Source: Lachnospiraceae bacterium
GTDB lineage: Bacteria > Bacillota > Clostridia > Lachnospirales > Lachnospiraceae
DNA length: 5,743 bases
Direction: 5' to 3'
Assembly (NCBI GenBank): GCA_009774615.1
Contig: VSOC01000189.1
Span: 1-5,743 of the forward strand
Shown here: positions 1 through 5,129 of the stretch, piece by piece
How positions within the stretch are numbered: the first letter of the stretch is position 1
How the letters are laid out: every line of letters begins with the position of its first letter
Notes under the pieces: generated by a model
The model's input: the letters and a program-made list of their open reading frames with translations, nothing else
What the model was told of the DNA's origin: nothing
Database searches by the model: none
Position numbers and translations under genes: made by a program

Positions 1-41
1 ATATTCAATTTAGATGCTAATTTATATATATTATATACTAT

Positions 42-70
42 TTGCCATGAAAGTGCAAGGGACGTATAAT
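42..70 (+). promoter_or_regulatory. Sigma-A promoter of the replication operon
   Basis: A -35 box TTGCCA (42-47, five of six consensus bases) and a perfect -10 box TATAAT (65-70) are separated by 17 bp, the ideal spacing. Transcription would start near 77, about 40 nt before the first gene. It is the best promoter match in the window and probably drives the plus-strand genes from 117 to at least 2513, whose junctions are very tight. The DNA just upstream (20-40) is very AT-rich, which could act as an UP-like element. Assigned from sequence match only. Confidence 0.7.
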
Positions 71-116
71 TAAGTCAGTTAAAATAGCAAAGCACTAGAT
101 GAAAGGAGATTATGGG

Positions 117-317
117 ATGAATCCTAAAACCAAATTTAAAGTAACCGATCACAGTTTGTGCGTAGATACCTCTGGCTTGCAGGAGATAACACAGTCTGGG
201 AGAAAGACAGCAGTCGAAATTGGGATACAAGCAGGCGCACGTATCCAGATTGGGAGGCGTGTGTTGTGGAACGTGGAAAAAGTAAAGCGTTATATTGATG
301 CTATCTCAACGGAGTGA
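117..317 (+). CDS. Small MerR/excisionase-like DNA-binding protein (DUF6462-like)
   Basis: This 66-residue protein resembles the short winged-helix DNA-binding proteins (DUF6462 group, excisionase-like) that often begin replication operons of clostridial mobile elements. Visible signs are a helical segment followed by the block AGARIQIGRRVLWNVEKVKRYI, where GRRVLWN fits the wing hairpin and the tail a final helix, as in AlpA/Xis-type proteins. An in-frame ATG at 99 would add six residues, but the ribosome site AAGGAG (103-108) lies downstream of it and sits 8 nt before the ATG at 117, so 117 is chosen. The gene ends 6 nt before the next one. The likely role is control of the operon or of excision/replication; that is inference from family and position. 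No catalytic residues are expected. The family call is from memory of the sequence pattern. Confidence 0.65.
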   Translation: MNPKTKFKVTDHSLCVDTSGLQEITQSGRKTAVEIGIQAGARIQIGRRVLWNVEKVKRYIDAISTE

Positions 318-323
318 ACGCAA

Positions 324-728
324 GTGAGTGTGGTTTTCAAAAAGATAAAGGAAAGCCTGATAATGAAGCAAGTGGCGGAGCATTTAGGATTTAAGCCAGA
401 CAGAGCCGGTTTTATCCATTCACCTTTCAAGGAAGAACGAACGGCTTCTTGCAAATTGTATAAACATTCGTTCTATGATTTTGCAACCAATACTGGCGGC
501 GATTTGATAAAGTTTACTGCATTGGTTTTAGGCGTGAACAACTGGAAAGCTTCCCAGTACCTTATACAAGCCTTTTCCTTGCTTATATCCTTATCAGGTA
601 GAACAGACCGCAAGGGAGAGATTGAGCGACGGCAGAGGGAGCAACAGCGGCGAGAAGAGCGGAAACAGGAGTTTAAGGCGGCTTTATTGGACGAAATAGA
701 CCGTTTAAAACGCTGGACTGATATTTAA
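324..728 (+). CDS. CHC2-primase-like protein, N-terminal part, zinc ligands lost, cut by frameshift
   Basis: The first 85 residues follow the layout of the DnaG/CHC2 zinc-binding domain: an N-terminal helix (about 4-21), a turn SPF (33-35) where CPFH is usual, strands, then the GGD turn (58-60) and the helix typical of this fold. All expected zinc ligands are replaced (S33, K36, and no CxxC near 52-55), so it should not bind zinc in the normal way. Residues 97-131 form a charged, probably helical or coiled-coil stretch. The GTG at 324 is chosen because GGAG (311-314) lies 9 nt upstream; a second in-frame GTG is at 330. The frame stops at TAA-TAG (726-731), but the same protein evidently continues in the next frame (730-1005). 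There is no TOPRIM or other primase catalytic domain. Known family members deliver primase to DNA; here the role is more likely accessory to the helicase encoded next. Confidence 0.7.
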   Translation: MSVVFKKIKESLIMKQVAEHLGFKPDRAGFIHSPFKEERTASCKLYKHSFYDFATNTGGDLIKFTALVLGVNNWKASQYLIQAFSLLISLSGRTDRKGEIERRQREQQRREERKQEFKAALLDEIDRLKRWTDI

Positions 729-729
729 T

Positions 730-1005
730 AGAGCAGCCCTAGAAAAGCGGCTATATGAGCCATTTAGCGATACGTGGAGCCATTGCATCAACGAATTGCA
801 AAAGGCGGAGTACAAACTTGATATTCTATGTGCTGCCGATCAGGGAGCGTATCGCCGGATGAAGCCGGATATGGCAGCAGGATTATCTTCTGACCGTCTG
901 CAATGGACTTTGGATTGCTTGGCAATTCTGGCAGAGGATGGAGCATTCCTAGCAACAAAAAGCGAACTGGCAGAGATTAAGGCGCAGAAAAATTCGAGGG
1001 GGTGA
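730..1005 (+). pseudogene. C-terminal part of the CHC2-like protein, displaced by one base
   Basis: Immediately after the stop of the preceding gene, the next frame is open from 709 to the TGA at 1003-1005. It encodes a helical continuation (RAALEKRLYEPFSDTW..., then a KLDILCAADQ segment). Removing one A from the TTTAATAG stretch (724-731) joins both halves into a protein of about 226 residues reading WTDIYRAALEKR across the join, which is smooth. The only in-window start is a TTG at 796 with no ribosome site, so separate translation is unlikely. A +1 slip at ATT-TAA, as in release factor 2 genes, is formally possible, but there is no stimulatory Shine-Dalgarno sequence upstream. A mutation or a sequencing error fits better. 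The frame ends with a GTGA overlap with the helicase start, the usual sign of coupled translation. Confidence 0.65.
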
Positions 1006-2513
1006 GGAAAACGGAAACAAAAAAAACAGACCAAAAACAAAAAGGTGCTGGCCGTCCTGTTATTCCACAGGGGCAGCAGAACAGGCATTTAGAACAGGCG
1101 TTAAGAAATTTACACGCTGAACAGTATGAAACATCAGATAAAGGATTTGGGCGGCTGTTTGCGGATGTATTTAAGGACAAGCACAGATATAACCCCTCGC
1201 GAAAAGATTTTATGCGGTATGACGGCAAACGGTGGATTGATGATATTGAGGGTTTGAGCGCGAGGGCATCAGCAAAAGTCCTGTCAGATGCACTTGTAAG
1301 GTATGCAGTAAGCGTTGATACAGAGGGTAAATATCTTAAAGCTGTAACGCCATTATGCAATATCAGGAATCGAAATAATATGCTCCAAGACAGCAAGGAC
1401 GTATATTTTTTTAATAACGAACAGTTAGATATTAATGATTATCTTTTAAATGTGCAAAACGGCACACTTGATTTGTCCGGGGATAAGCCTGTATTTTTGA
1501 GCCACAGCCCTGATATGCTTCTTTCAAAGATATGCAACACTGAATATAACCCTGCCGCCGATTGCAAGGAGTGGAAAAAGTTTTTATTGGAAATCATGCA
1601 GGGCGATACCGATAAAATATTGTATCTTCAGAAAATAGCAGGGCTTTCACTAACTGGAAATACGGAACAGGAAACTTGTTTTATTCTTTATGGGAGTACC
1701 ACGCGAAACGGGAAAAGTACGTTTTGCGAAACACTGATACACTTATTGGGAGATTATGCAGTAACAATGAAGCCAGAGAGCCTGGCAGTAAGACAAAATC
1801 TTGACAGTAGACAGGCGAGCGGAGATATAGCAAGATTGGCAGGATGCAGATTTTGCAATGCGTCAGAGCCGCCAAAAAGAATGCTGTTTGACACAGCGTT
1901 ATTAAAGTCCTTGTTGGGCAGAGACAGCATTACAGCAAGACATTTGTACCAACGAGAAACAACATTTATTCCAAAATTTAAGCTTGTAATAAATACGAAT
2001 TTTCTGCCAACGATCACAGATGATACGGTTTTCAGTTCCGGCAGAATCAATGTTATCAGTTTTGACCGACATTTTGAGCCGCAGGAGCAGGACAAGGACT
2101 TAAAGAACCGTTTGAGGGATAAAACGGAACTATCCGGCATCCTGAACTGGTGCATTGAGGGGTTACGGCTATACCGCAAAGAGGGACTGGAGCCCCCGGC
2201 AGCAGTGCAGATTGCCACGGACACTTACAGGACAGACAGCGACAAGGTAGGTAATTTCATTAATGAATGTCTGGCTAAGACGGATAAAAACAGCAAGGCG
2301 AAAGATGTTTATGAAGCCTATACAAAGTGGTGTGATGATAATGGTTATGGTTGCGAGAACAAAGGAAATTTTTTCGCAGAACTTAAAGCAAAAGGACTGT
2401 TTATGAGTAGCGGAACGGTAGAGGGCAAAACAGTAAGAAATATCGTAAAGGGTTATACAGTGGAAACAGATTTTATTGATTGTAAAGGTTATCAAGATTT
2501 GCCTTTTAACTAA
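1002..2513 (+). CDS. Superfamily 3 replication helicase (D5/P4-type)
   Basis: This 503-residue protein has the layout of phage and plasmid D5-family helicases. A basic N-terminus (1-25) leads to a D5_N-type domain (about 45-220) and then an AAA+ SF3 helicase core. The Walker A motif GSTTRNGKST is at 231-240, a Walker B-like region ending in NASEP at 286-290 (E289), sensor 1 KLVINTN at 327-333, and a probable arginine finger at R348. The C-terminus (about 413-480) resembles the winged-helix domain of the D5/P4 group. Such proteins form hexamers and unwind DNA at the element's origin. No primase catalytic domain is present in the N-terminus, unlike P4 alpha. The GTG start overlaps the preceding stop (GTGA); a G-rich site (996-1002) abuts it, so translation is probably coupled. 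Alternative starts lie too far in. The domain assignment is secure; the exact subfamily is less so. Confidence 0.92.
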   Translation: MRKTETKKTDQKQKGAGRPVIPQGQQNRHLEQALRNLHAEQYETSDKGFGRLFADVFKDKHRYNPSRKDFMRYDGKRWIDDIEGLSARASAKVLSDALVRYAVSVDTEGKYLKAVTPLCNIRNRNNMLQDSKDVYFFNNEQLDINDYLLNVQNGTLDLSGDKPVFLSHSPDMLLSKICNTEYNPAADCKEWKKFLLEIMQGDTDKILYLQKIAGLSLTGNTEQETCFILYGSTTRNGKSTFCETLIHLLGDYAVTMKPESLAVRQNLDSRQASGDIARLAGCRFCNASEPPKRMLFDTALLKSLLGRDSITARHLYQRETTFIPKFKLVINTNFLPTITDDTVFSSGRINVISFDRHFEPQEQDKDLKNRLRDKTELSGILNWCIEGLRLYRKEGLEPPAAVQIATDTYRTDSDKVGNFINECLAKTDKNSKAKDVYEAYTKWCDDNGYGCENKGNFFAELKAKGLFMSSGTVEGKTVRNIVKGYTVETDFIDCKGYQDLPFN

Positions 2514-2553
2514 GAAAAACTAGGAATGTGTAAAAATATGCAAAGTAAATGTA

Positions 2554-2571
2554 AAGTCCCTATAAGGGCTT
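2554..2571 (+). other. Short hairpin after the helicase gene
   Basis: Bases AAG, a bulged T, then CCCT pair with AGGGCTT around an ATA loop, 40 nt after the helicase stop. There is no T-run behind it, so it is a weak candidate for termination; RNA processing or attenuation is as likely. It lies in a gene-free gap (2514-2721) that also holds the inverted repeat at 2644-2680. Confidence 0.35.
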
Positions 2572-2643
2572 AACTTCAAAACATTACATATAAAATGCGT
2601 ATTTTGCACAATCCCGGTAAAATCAAGGCTTTTTAAAGCAATG

Positions 2644-2680
2644 CCTGATAAAGCATAACAGGGGGTTACTCCTTATCAGG
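2644..2680. repeat. Inverted repeat CCTGATAA / TTATCAGG
   Basis: Perfect 8-bp arms at 2644-2651 and 2673-2680 flank a 21-bp spacer in the gap between the helicase and HNH genes. The right arm belongs to a 12-mer, TCCTTATCAGGT (2670-2681), that recurs exactly at 588-599 and, as a 10-bp core on the other strand, at 4593-4602. A protein-binding site (origin, operator) or an RNA hairpin would both fit; the function is not known. Confidence 0.5.
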
Positions 2681-2708
2681 TTGTAAATTTGTAACGGATT
2701 TTTGTTGA

Positions 2709-2717
2709 AAGGGGGAG
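2709..2717 (+). promoter_or_regulatory. Ribosome site for the original HNH start (ATG 2722)
   Basis: AAGGGGGAG lies 4-6 nt before an ATG at 2722 that reads MEHSK and then TAA (2737-2739), in frame with the HNH gene. The next in-frame ATG is 2746, which has no ribosome site of its own. This places the ancestral start at 2722 and makes the TAA a nonsense mutation; translation may resume at 2746 by reinitiation. Confidence 0.6.
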
Positions 2718-2745
2718 ATTTATGGAACACAGTAAGTAATATGAA

Positions 2746-2973
2746 ATGTATTTAAAAAGCGATGGATGGGAAAAGAAGAAACAAGAACGCTTAGCAATTG
2801 ATGGTCATAAATGTGTGATGTGCGGTAGACCGGAAAACAGGTGTAGGAAAGGATTAAGTTGCCATCATATTTCTTATAAGAATTTAGGAAAAGAGGATGT
2901 ATATAAGGATTTAGTAAGCTTATGTCCATCTTGCCATTTGAAAATCCATGCTTACTATAATCGGCAGCGGTAG
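2746..2973 (+). CDS. HNH endonuclease, 5' end interrupted by a stop codon
   Basis: This 75-residue protein is a compact HNH nuclease of the phage type. Zinc-binding pairs CVMC (23-26) and CPSC (60-63) bracket the catalytic core: HH at 40-41, N46 in YKNLG, then CH (63-64) and IH (67-68). The family nicks or cuts DNA with a metal ion. In cos-type phages and their satellites, such nucleases lie beside the terminase genes and take part in DNA packaging; the TerS-like gene at 3344 fits this. The frame extends upstream to ATG 2722, but codon 6 there is TAA, so eight N-terminal residues are lost if translation restarts at 2746. The missing part precedes the zinc and active-site residues, so the fold could survive. 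A homing or defence nuclease is possible but less likely in this context. Confidence 0.8.
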   Translation: MYLKSDGWEKKKQERLAIDGHKCVMCGRPENRCRKGLSCHHISYKNLGKEDVYKDLVSLCPSCHLKIHAYYNRQR

Positions 2974-3024
2974 GCAGTATGATTGATGGATTAGAGCAAA
3001 AATTAAAAGAAAAGGAGAAATCAA

Positions 3025-3288
3025 ATGAATCATATGGAAAATAAAATTCGGGAACCTATCCCACTATCAGATGTTAAATGGTGTCCTATGGCTGCAAATT
3101 TTTATCACAAGTACCGAGCGAGGATTGCAGATATTAAAACACCAGTGGAAGGCAATCAAATCTTATCTGCTTTGTATATAGATTTGGAGCGATATTCACG
3201 AGCATATCCACAGGAAAATAAAGAGATTGAGGAAACTTATAGGCTATTAAACAAGAAATGCCTGGAAGCAATGGCTGAATGTGATTAA
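3025..3288 (+). CDS. Unknown 87-residue protein
   Basis: I do not recognise this protein. It is soluble, with no signal peptide or membrane segment. It has a polar start followed by probable helices (about 42-60 and 64-83, the latter rich in Glu, Lys and Leu), and four cysteines or histidines are scattered without a clear metal site. The ATG at 3025 is preceded by AAGGAG (3012-3017) with 7-nt spacing; an in-frame ATG at 3034 has no such site. The gene lies 51 nt after the HNH gene and 55 nt before the TerS-like gene on the same strand, so it is probably co-transcribed with both and may serve the same packaging or replication module. That role is inference from position only. Confidence 0.7.
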   Translation: MNHMENKIREPIPLSDVKWCPMAANFYHKYRARIADIKTPVEGNQILSALYIDLERYSRAYPQENKEIEETYRLLNKKCLEAMAECD

Positions 3289-3343
3289 TGGGAAAGTGAC
3301 TTTATCAAACTATTAACATCAATAAAAAAGGAGTGATTTATTC

Positions 3344-3859
3344 ATGGGAAAACAGCAATTTCCACAGCAGCAGATTGATGAGCTTGAACCTGATTTTGTT
3401 TCTAATGTGGTTGAAAGTCTACGAGAATTAAATGATTTAGGTAAGCCGATAACGGATGAAGAACTGGGAAATAGGATTAATGAATATTTCAAGTTTTGTC
3501 AAAGAACAGGCAATCGACCAGGAATAGAAACTTTATGTTTTGCACTGCATATCAGCAGAACAACGCTTTTTAATTGGAATGCTGGTTTGGGCTGTAGTGA
3601 GAACAGATGGGAATTAATAAACCGGGCTAAAGGGTTTATTGCGGCCTTTATGGAACAGGCCATGACAAGAGGAAAAATAAGCCCTCCGAGCGGAATTTTT
3701 TTGATGAAGAACTGGTTGAATTATAAAGATACGGTTTCTTTTGAAAATGTAGTTGATTTGAATGGTTCTGTAGGCCAAAACAATTTGACCAGAGAAGAGA
3801 TAGCAGCCAGATTCCAGGCGTTTAAAGATGAACCAGGACAATTAAACTTAGACGATTGA
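3344..3859 (+). CDS. Terminase small subunit-like HTH protein
   Basis: The 171-residue protein has the pattern of a group of phage DNA-packaging small subunits. A helical N-terminus leads to RPGIETLCFALHISRTTLFNW (about 58-78), a helix-turn-helix with the recognition helix SRTTLFNW. There follow a helix with RAKGFIAAFMEQAM (about 94-107), the turn GKISPP, and the block GIFLMKNWLNYKD (about 117-129), close to the KNxxGYKD signature of this group. The C-terminus is acidic, as is common where TerS meets TerL. Such proteins recognise the pac or cos site and load the large subunit. AAGGAG (3328-3333) lies 10 nt before the ATG. No large terminase follows, as in phage satellites that carry only terS; it might alternatively be a DNA-binding regulator derived from TerS. 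The HTH is clear; the packaging role is an inference. Confidence 0.65.
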   Translation: MGKQQFPQQQIDELEPDFVSNVVESLRELNDLGKPITDEELGNRINEYFKFCQRTGNRPGIETLCFALHISRTTLFNWNAGLGCSENRWELINRAKGFIAAFMEQAMTRGKISPPSGIFLMKNWLNYKDTVSFENVVDLNGSVGQNNLTREEIAARFQAFKDEPGQLNLDD

Positions 3860-3871
3860 AAGGGGATTGCT

Positions 3872-3898
3872 ATGAGAAATAAAGCACCACCTTCATAG
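3872..3898 (+). pseudogene. Nine-codon stub with a strong ribosome site
   Basis: AAAGGGG (3859-3865) sits 6 nt before an ATG that reads only MRNKAPPS before TAG (3896-3898); the next in-frame stop follows soon after. A strong ribosome site directly after the TerS-like stop is what one expects of a lost downstream gene, but a tiny leader peptide cannot be excluded. The DNA behind it to 3968 is AT-rich and non-coding. Confidence 0.35.
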
Positions 3899-3905
3899 AA
3901 AAATT

Positions 3906-3934
3906 TTGTAAAATAGATTTAAAATAATTAATAT
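3906..3934 (+). promoter_or_regulatory. Possible promoter of the 93-residue gene
   Basis: TTGTAA (3906-3911) and TAATAT (3929-3934) are 17 bp apart, each matching four of six consensus bases. The AT-rich setting makes chance matches likely. If real, it would separate the gene at 3969 from the preceding operon. Confidence 0.3.
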
Positions 3935-3968
3935 TGCTAATCTCTAAAGGAGATGGAAAGAGGTAGAA

Positions 3969-4250
3969 ATGTATAATTATGATGACAGACAGATCAGTCA
4001 ATCAAGCCGTTATTTTAACAACATTAAATCTTGCCAGATAATAAAAATTGATAATGAATTTGGACTGGAATTTGGGCTTCCCTGGGGTGGGACAGCTAAA
4101 ATTATGCCAAAAGATTTTGAGATTGCAGACTATCAGGAAGGACAGTGGATCGATTTGATTCTTAGCACTATTTCCCATCACAATTATCTGGAACTTAGAT
4201 CAATACAGTTTATTGGCCGCACACCAAAAACGTTTCTTCCAAAAGAATAA
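3969..4250 (+). CDS. Unknown 93-residue protein
   Basis: I do not recognise this protein. It has alternating short hydrophobic stretches (CQIIKIDNEFGLEFGLPWGG, about 22-41; WIDLILSTI, about 60-68; LELRSIQFIG, about 74-83) that suggest a small beta-rich domain. There is no membrane span, signal peptide or catalytic motif. The ATG at 3969 follows AGAGG (3959-3963) by 5 nt; a stronger AAAGGAG (3946-3952) lies further upstream, and could instead serve a 7-codon frame at 3953 that ends beside this start. It is the last plus-strand gene before the 600-bp gene-free region, and 109 nt separate it from the TerS-like gene. A satellite-specific accessory function such as helper interference or regulation is conceivable, but nothing in the sequence shows it. 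Confidence 0.7.
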   Translation: MYNYDDRQISQSSRYFNNIKSCQIIKIDNEFGLEFGLPWGGTAKIMPKDFEIADYQEGQWIDLILSTISHHNYLELRSIQFIGRTPKTFLPKE

Positions 4251-4262
4251 GGTAATAGGCAG

Positions 4263-4352
4263 CAGGCGGCCAGGATTCATTAAATAATCACTCACGGGAA
4301 TTTTTCCTTTAGTGATTCAATTAAAAGCCGTGAGAAGGATTCTAGCCGTCTG
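4263..4352. other. Structured element 1: nested and competing stems
   Basis: CAGGCGGC (4263-4270) pairs with GCCGTCTG (4345-4352) over 8 bp with one G-U pair in RNA. Inside it, CTCACGG (4291-4297) pairs perfectly with CCGTGAG (4328-4334). A third stem, AATCACT (4286-4292) with AGTGATT (4311-4317), shares two bases with the second, so it must be an alternative or, if trimmed, a pseudoknot partner. A small hairpin GGAA-TTT-TTCC starts at 4297. No coding frame is convincing. It begins 13 nt after the stop of the 93-residue gene. It could be a 3' UTR or RNA element on the plus strand, or a DNA site with strong dyad symmetry. Confidence 0.5.
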
Positions 4353-4372
4353 AAATAATTAAGCGATACTTT

Positions 4373-4436
4373 ATTGTAATGGTGTTTTTAAGGCTGTAAA
4401 TGCCGTTAAATAAGTATGCAGGCCACACCATGCAAT
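4373..4436. other. Structured element 2: two-tier stem-loop
   Basis: The outer stem is ATTG (4373-4376) with CAAT (4433-4436), a small internal loop, then ATGGTGT (4379-4385) with ACACCAT (4425-4431): 11 bp in total. Enclosed is TTTAAGGC (4387-4394) pairing with GCC-g-TTAAA (4402-4410), 8 bp with one bulged G. The two tiers fit together without conflict, which favours a real folded RNA or an extruded DNA structure over chance. Confidence 0.5.
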
Positions 4437-4453
4437 AGGCCGGGTAGGGGTCA

Positions 4454-4497
4454 GGTACGACACACTGTCGAACCGGGGTAAAGTGCGGAAATCCCCG
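4454..4497. other. Structured element 3: paired GC-rich hairpins
   Basis: CGACA (4458-4462) pairs with TGTCG (4466-4470) around a CAC loop, extended by GGT with ACC (4454-4456, 4472-4474) past an A-A mismatch. Next, CGGGG (4474-4478) pairs with CCCCG (4493-4497). The two share base 4474. This GC-rich block is unlike the AT-rich surroundings. A nick site, origin hairpin or RNA domain would all fit. Confidence 0.45.
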
Positions 4498-4510
4498 CCA
4501 AAAATAAAAA

Positions 4511-4553
4511 AAGTCCCCTCCTTGAAATTTCGCTAAAAATCAAAAAGGGGCTT
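4511..4553. terminator. Bidirectional intrinsic terminator
   Basis: AAG-t-CCCCT (4511-4519) pairs with AGGGGCTT (4546-4553), and the loop can extend the stem with TTGA/TCAA. On the minus strand it is followed by a near-continuous T-run (complement of 4499-4512), so it should stop minus-strand transcripts efficiently. On the plus strand the tail CTTCTTTCCTT is weaker but usable. It lies between converging gene sets. Confidence 0.65.
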
Positions 4554-4560
4554 CTTTCCT

Positions 4561-4816
4561 TATTAGGTGTTCCTCTGCCGGATGGTTTATTTACCTGATA
4601 AGACGAGATATAGGTAGTGGTTATTTCTGTTTTTTGGAATCATTATATACATGTTCTAAAAGCCTTATTTTCTTTTGTAACAGCACAGACGGTATTTTTT
4701 ATCAGGCAAGGCAATACAAGCCCGATATGGGGCAGATAGAGCATTCTTCATGGATGAGGAATAGGGCGGTAAATTCCGCTATACTTCCCCCACAAGTTGG
4801 GGAATACTGATGGCGG
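4561..4816. other. Gene-free stretch with two hairpins
   Basis: No credible gene is seen. ATTCTTCA (4743-4750) pairs with TGAGGAAT (4755-4762), and TTCCCC (4785-4790) with GGGGAA (4799-4804). CCTGATAA (4594-4601) and TTATCAGG (4699-4706) repeat the motif found at 2644-2680. On the minus strand a frame of about 45 codons is open downstream of 4830, without a start or ribosome site. It may be the long 3' UTR of the toxin operon, up to the terminator at 4511-4553. Confidence 0.4.
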
Positions 4817-4852
4817 CTATTCTTGCTTTTGGTTGTCATGTTCCATAGTTTC
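4817..4852 (-). pseudogene. Remnant of an RHH gene tail
   Basis: Read on the minus strand this encodes ETMEHDNQKQE and a TAG stop, nearly the same as the C-terminus ETMERDNQTE of the RHH protein at 5418-5624. Upstream the similarity stops abruptly at the toxin's stop codon. Only the last eleven codons remain, so it is a leftover, not a gene. Confidence 0.6.
4829..4852. repeat. Direct repeat, left copy, flanking the toxin-antitoxin pair
   Basis: This 24-bp sequence matches 5427-5450 with two mismatches, in the same orientation and 598 bp apart. It lies 1 bp beyond the toxin stop. Both copies encode the end of an RHH protein on the minus strand, so the repeat marks either insertion of the toxin-antitoxin pair or a past tandem duplication. 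Confidence 0.65.
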
Positions 4853-4853
4853 A

Positions 4854-5126
4854 TCACATATTGAATAAGTCAGCGTGTGTTCCAGTACGGTCAAGATATA
4901 TTTCGTTTCCATCTACCCGGTATATAAGTAGCCAGTCCGGGGATATGTGACATTCCCGTCGCCCGGTATAATTCCCCTTTAAAGAGTGGTCTTTATTTTT
5001 CGGGGGAAGTGCCGCCGGTATTCTTAATGTATTCACTATGGCATTTAACAGATTGATATTATAGCCTCGCTTCTTACATAGCTTTAAATCGTGCTTGAAT
5101 TGTGTGGTAAGGTTTAATTTCAACAT
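4854..5126 (-). CDS. YafQ-family mRNA interferase toxin
   Basis: The 90-residue protein is a RelE/ParE-superfamily toxin of the YafQ group, which binds ribosomes and cleaves mRNA within the A site. The conserved block is easy to see: DHSLKGNYTG (46-55), RECHISPDWLLIY (57-69), and RTGTHADLF (80-88). The residues matching the known catalytic set of E. coli YafQ are all present with a constant offset of three: H47, H60, D64, W65, H84 and F88, so the toxin should be active. Length is normal for the family. The ATG at 5126 follows GGAGG by 8 nt, inside the end of the antitoxin gene, with 3 nt between the two genes, so translation is tightly linked. The gene ends at the duplicated RHH tail. Confidence 0.93.
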   Translation of the reverse strand: MLKLNLTTQFKHDLKLCKKRGYNINLLNAIVNTLRIPAALPPKNKDHSLKGNYTGRRECHISPDWLLIYRVDGNEIYLDRTGTHADLFNM

Positions 5127-5129
5127 GGG

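Noticed and set aside
840..2495. Minus-strand frames of 64-156 residues opposite the helicase gene
   Set aside because: They lie opposite a well-supported SF3 helicase, lack ribosome sites and show no protein-like motifs; they are frame shadows.
726..2739. Alternative genetic code explaining the early stops
   Set aside because: The helicase and other genes use normal stops, the break at 726 needs a frame change and not readthrough, and both TAA and TAG would have to be recoded.
2720..2929. Minus-strand frame over the HNH gene
   Set aside because: Antisense to the zinc and HNH motifs; no start signal.
2979..3044. 21-codon frame (MIDGLEQKLKEKEK...) between the HNH and 87-residue genes
   Set aside because: Weak ribosome site, overlaps the next gene's start in another frame, and holds that gene's own ribosome site; probably chance.
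3614..3841. Minus-strand frame over the TerS-like gene
   Set aside because: Antisense to a gene with a clear helix-turn-helix and ribosome site; no start signal or family pattern.
4695..4830. Minus-strand open frame of about 45 codons with several cysteines
   Set aside because: No start codon or ribosome site, and it overlaps two hairpins; treated as untranslated DNA.
4251..4853. CRISPR array
   Set aside because: The repeats are inverted and of different sequence, with no regularly spaced direct repeat.
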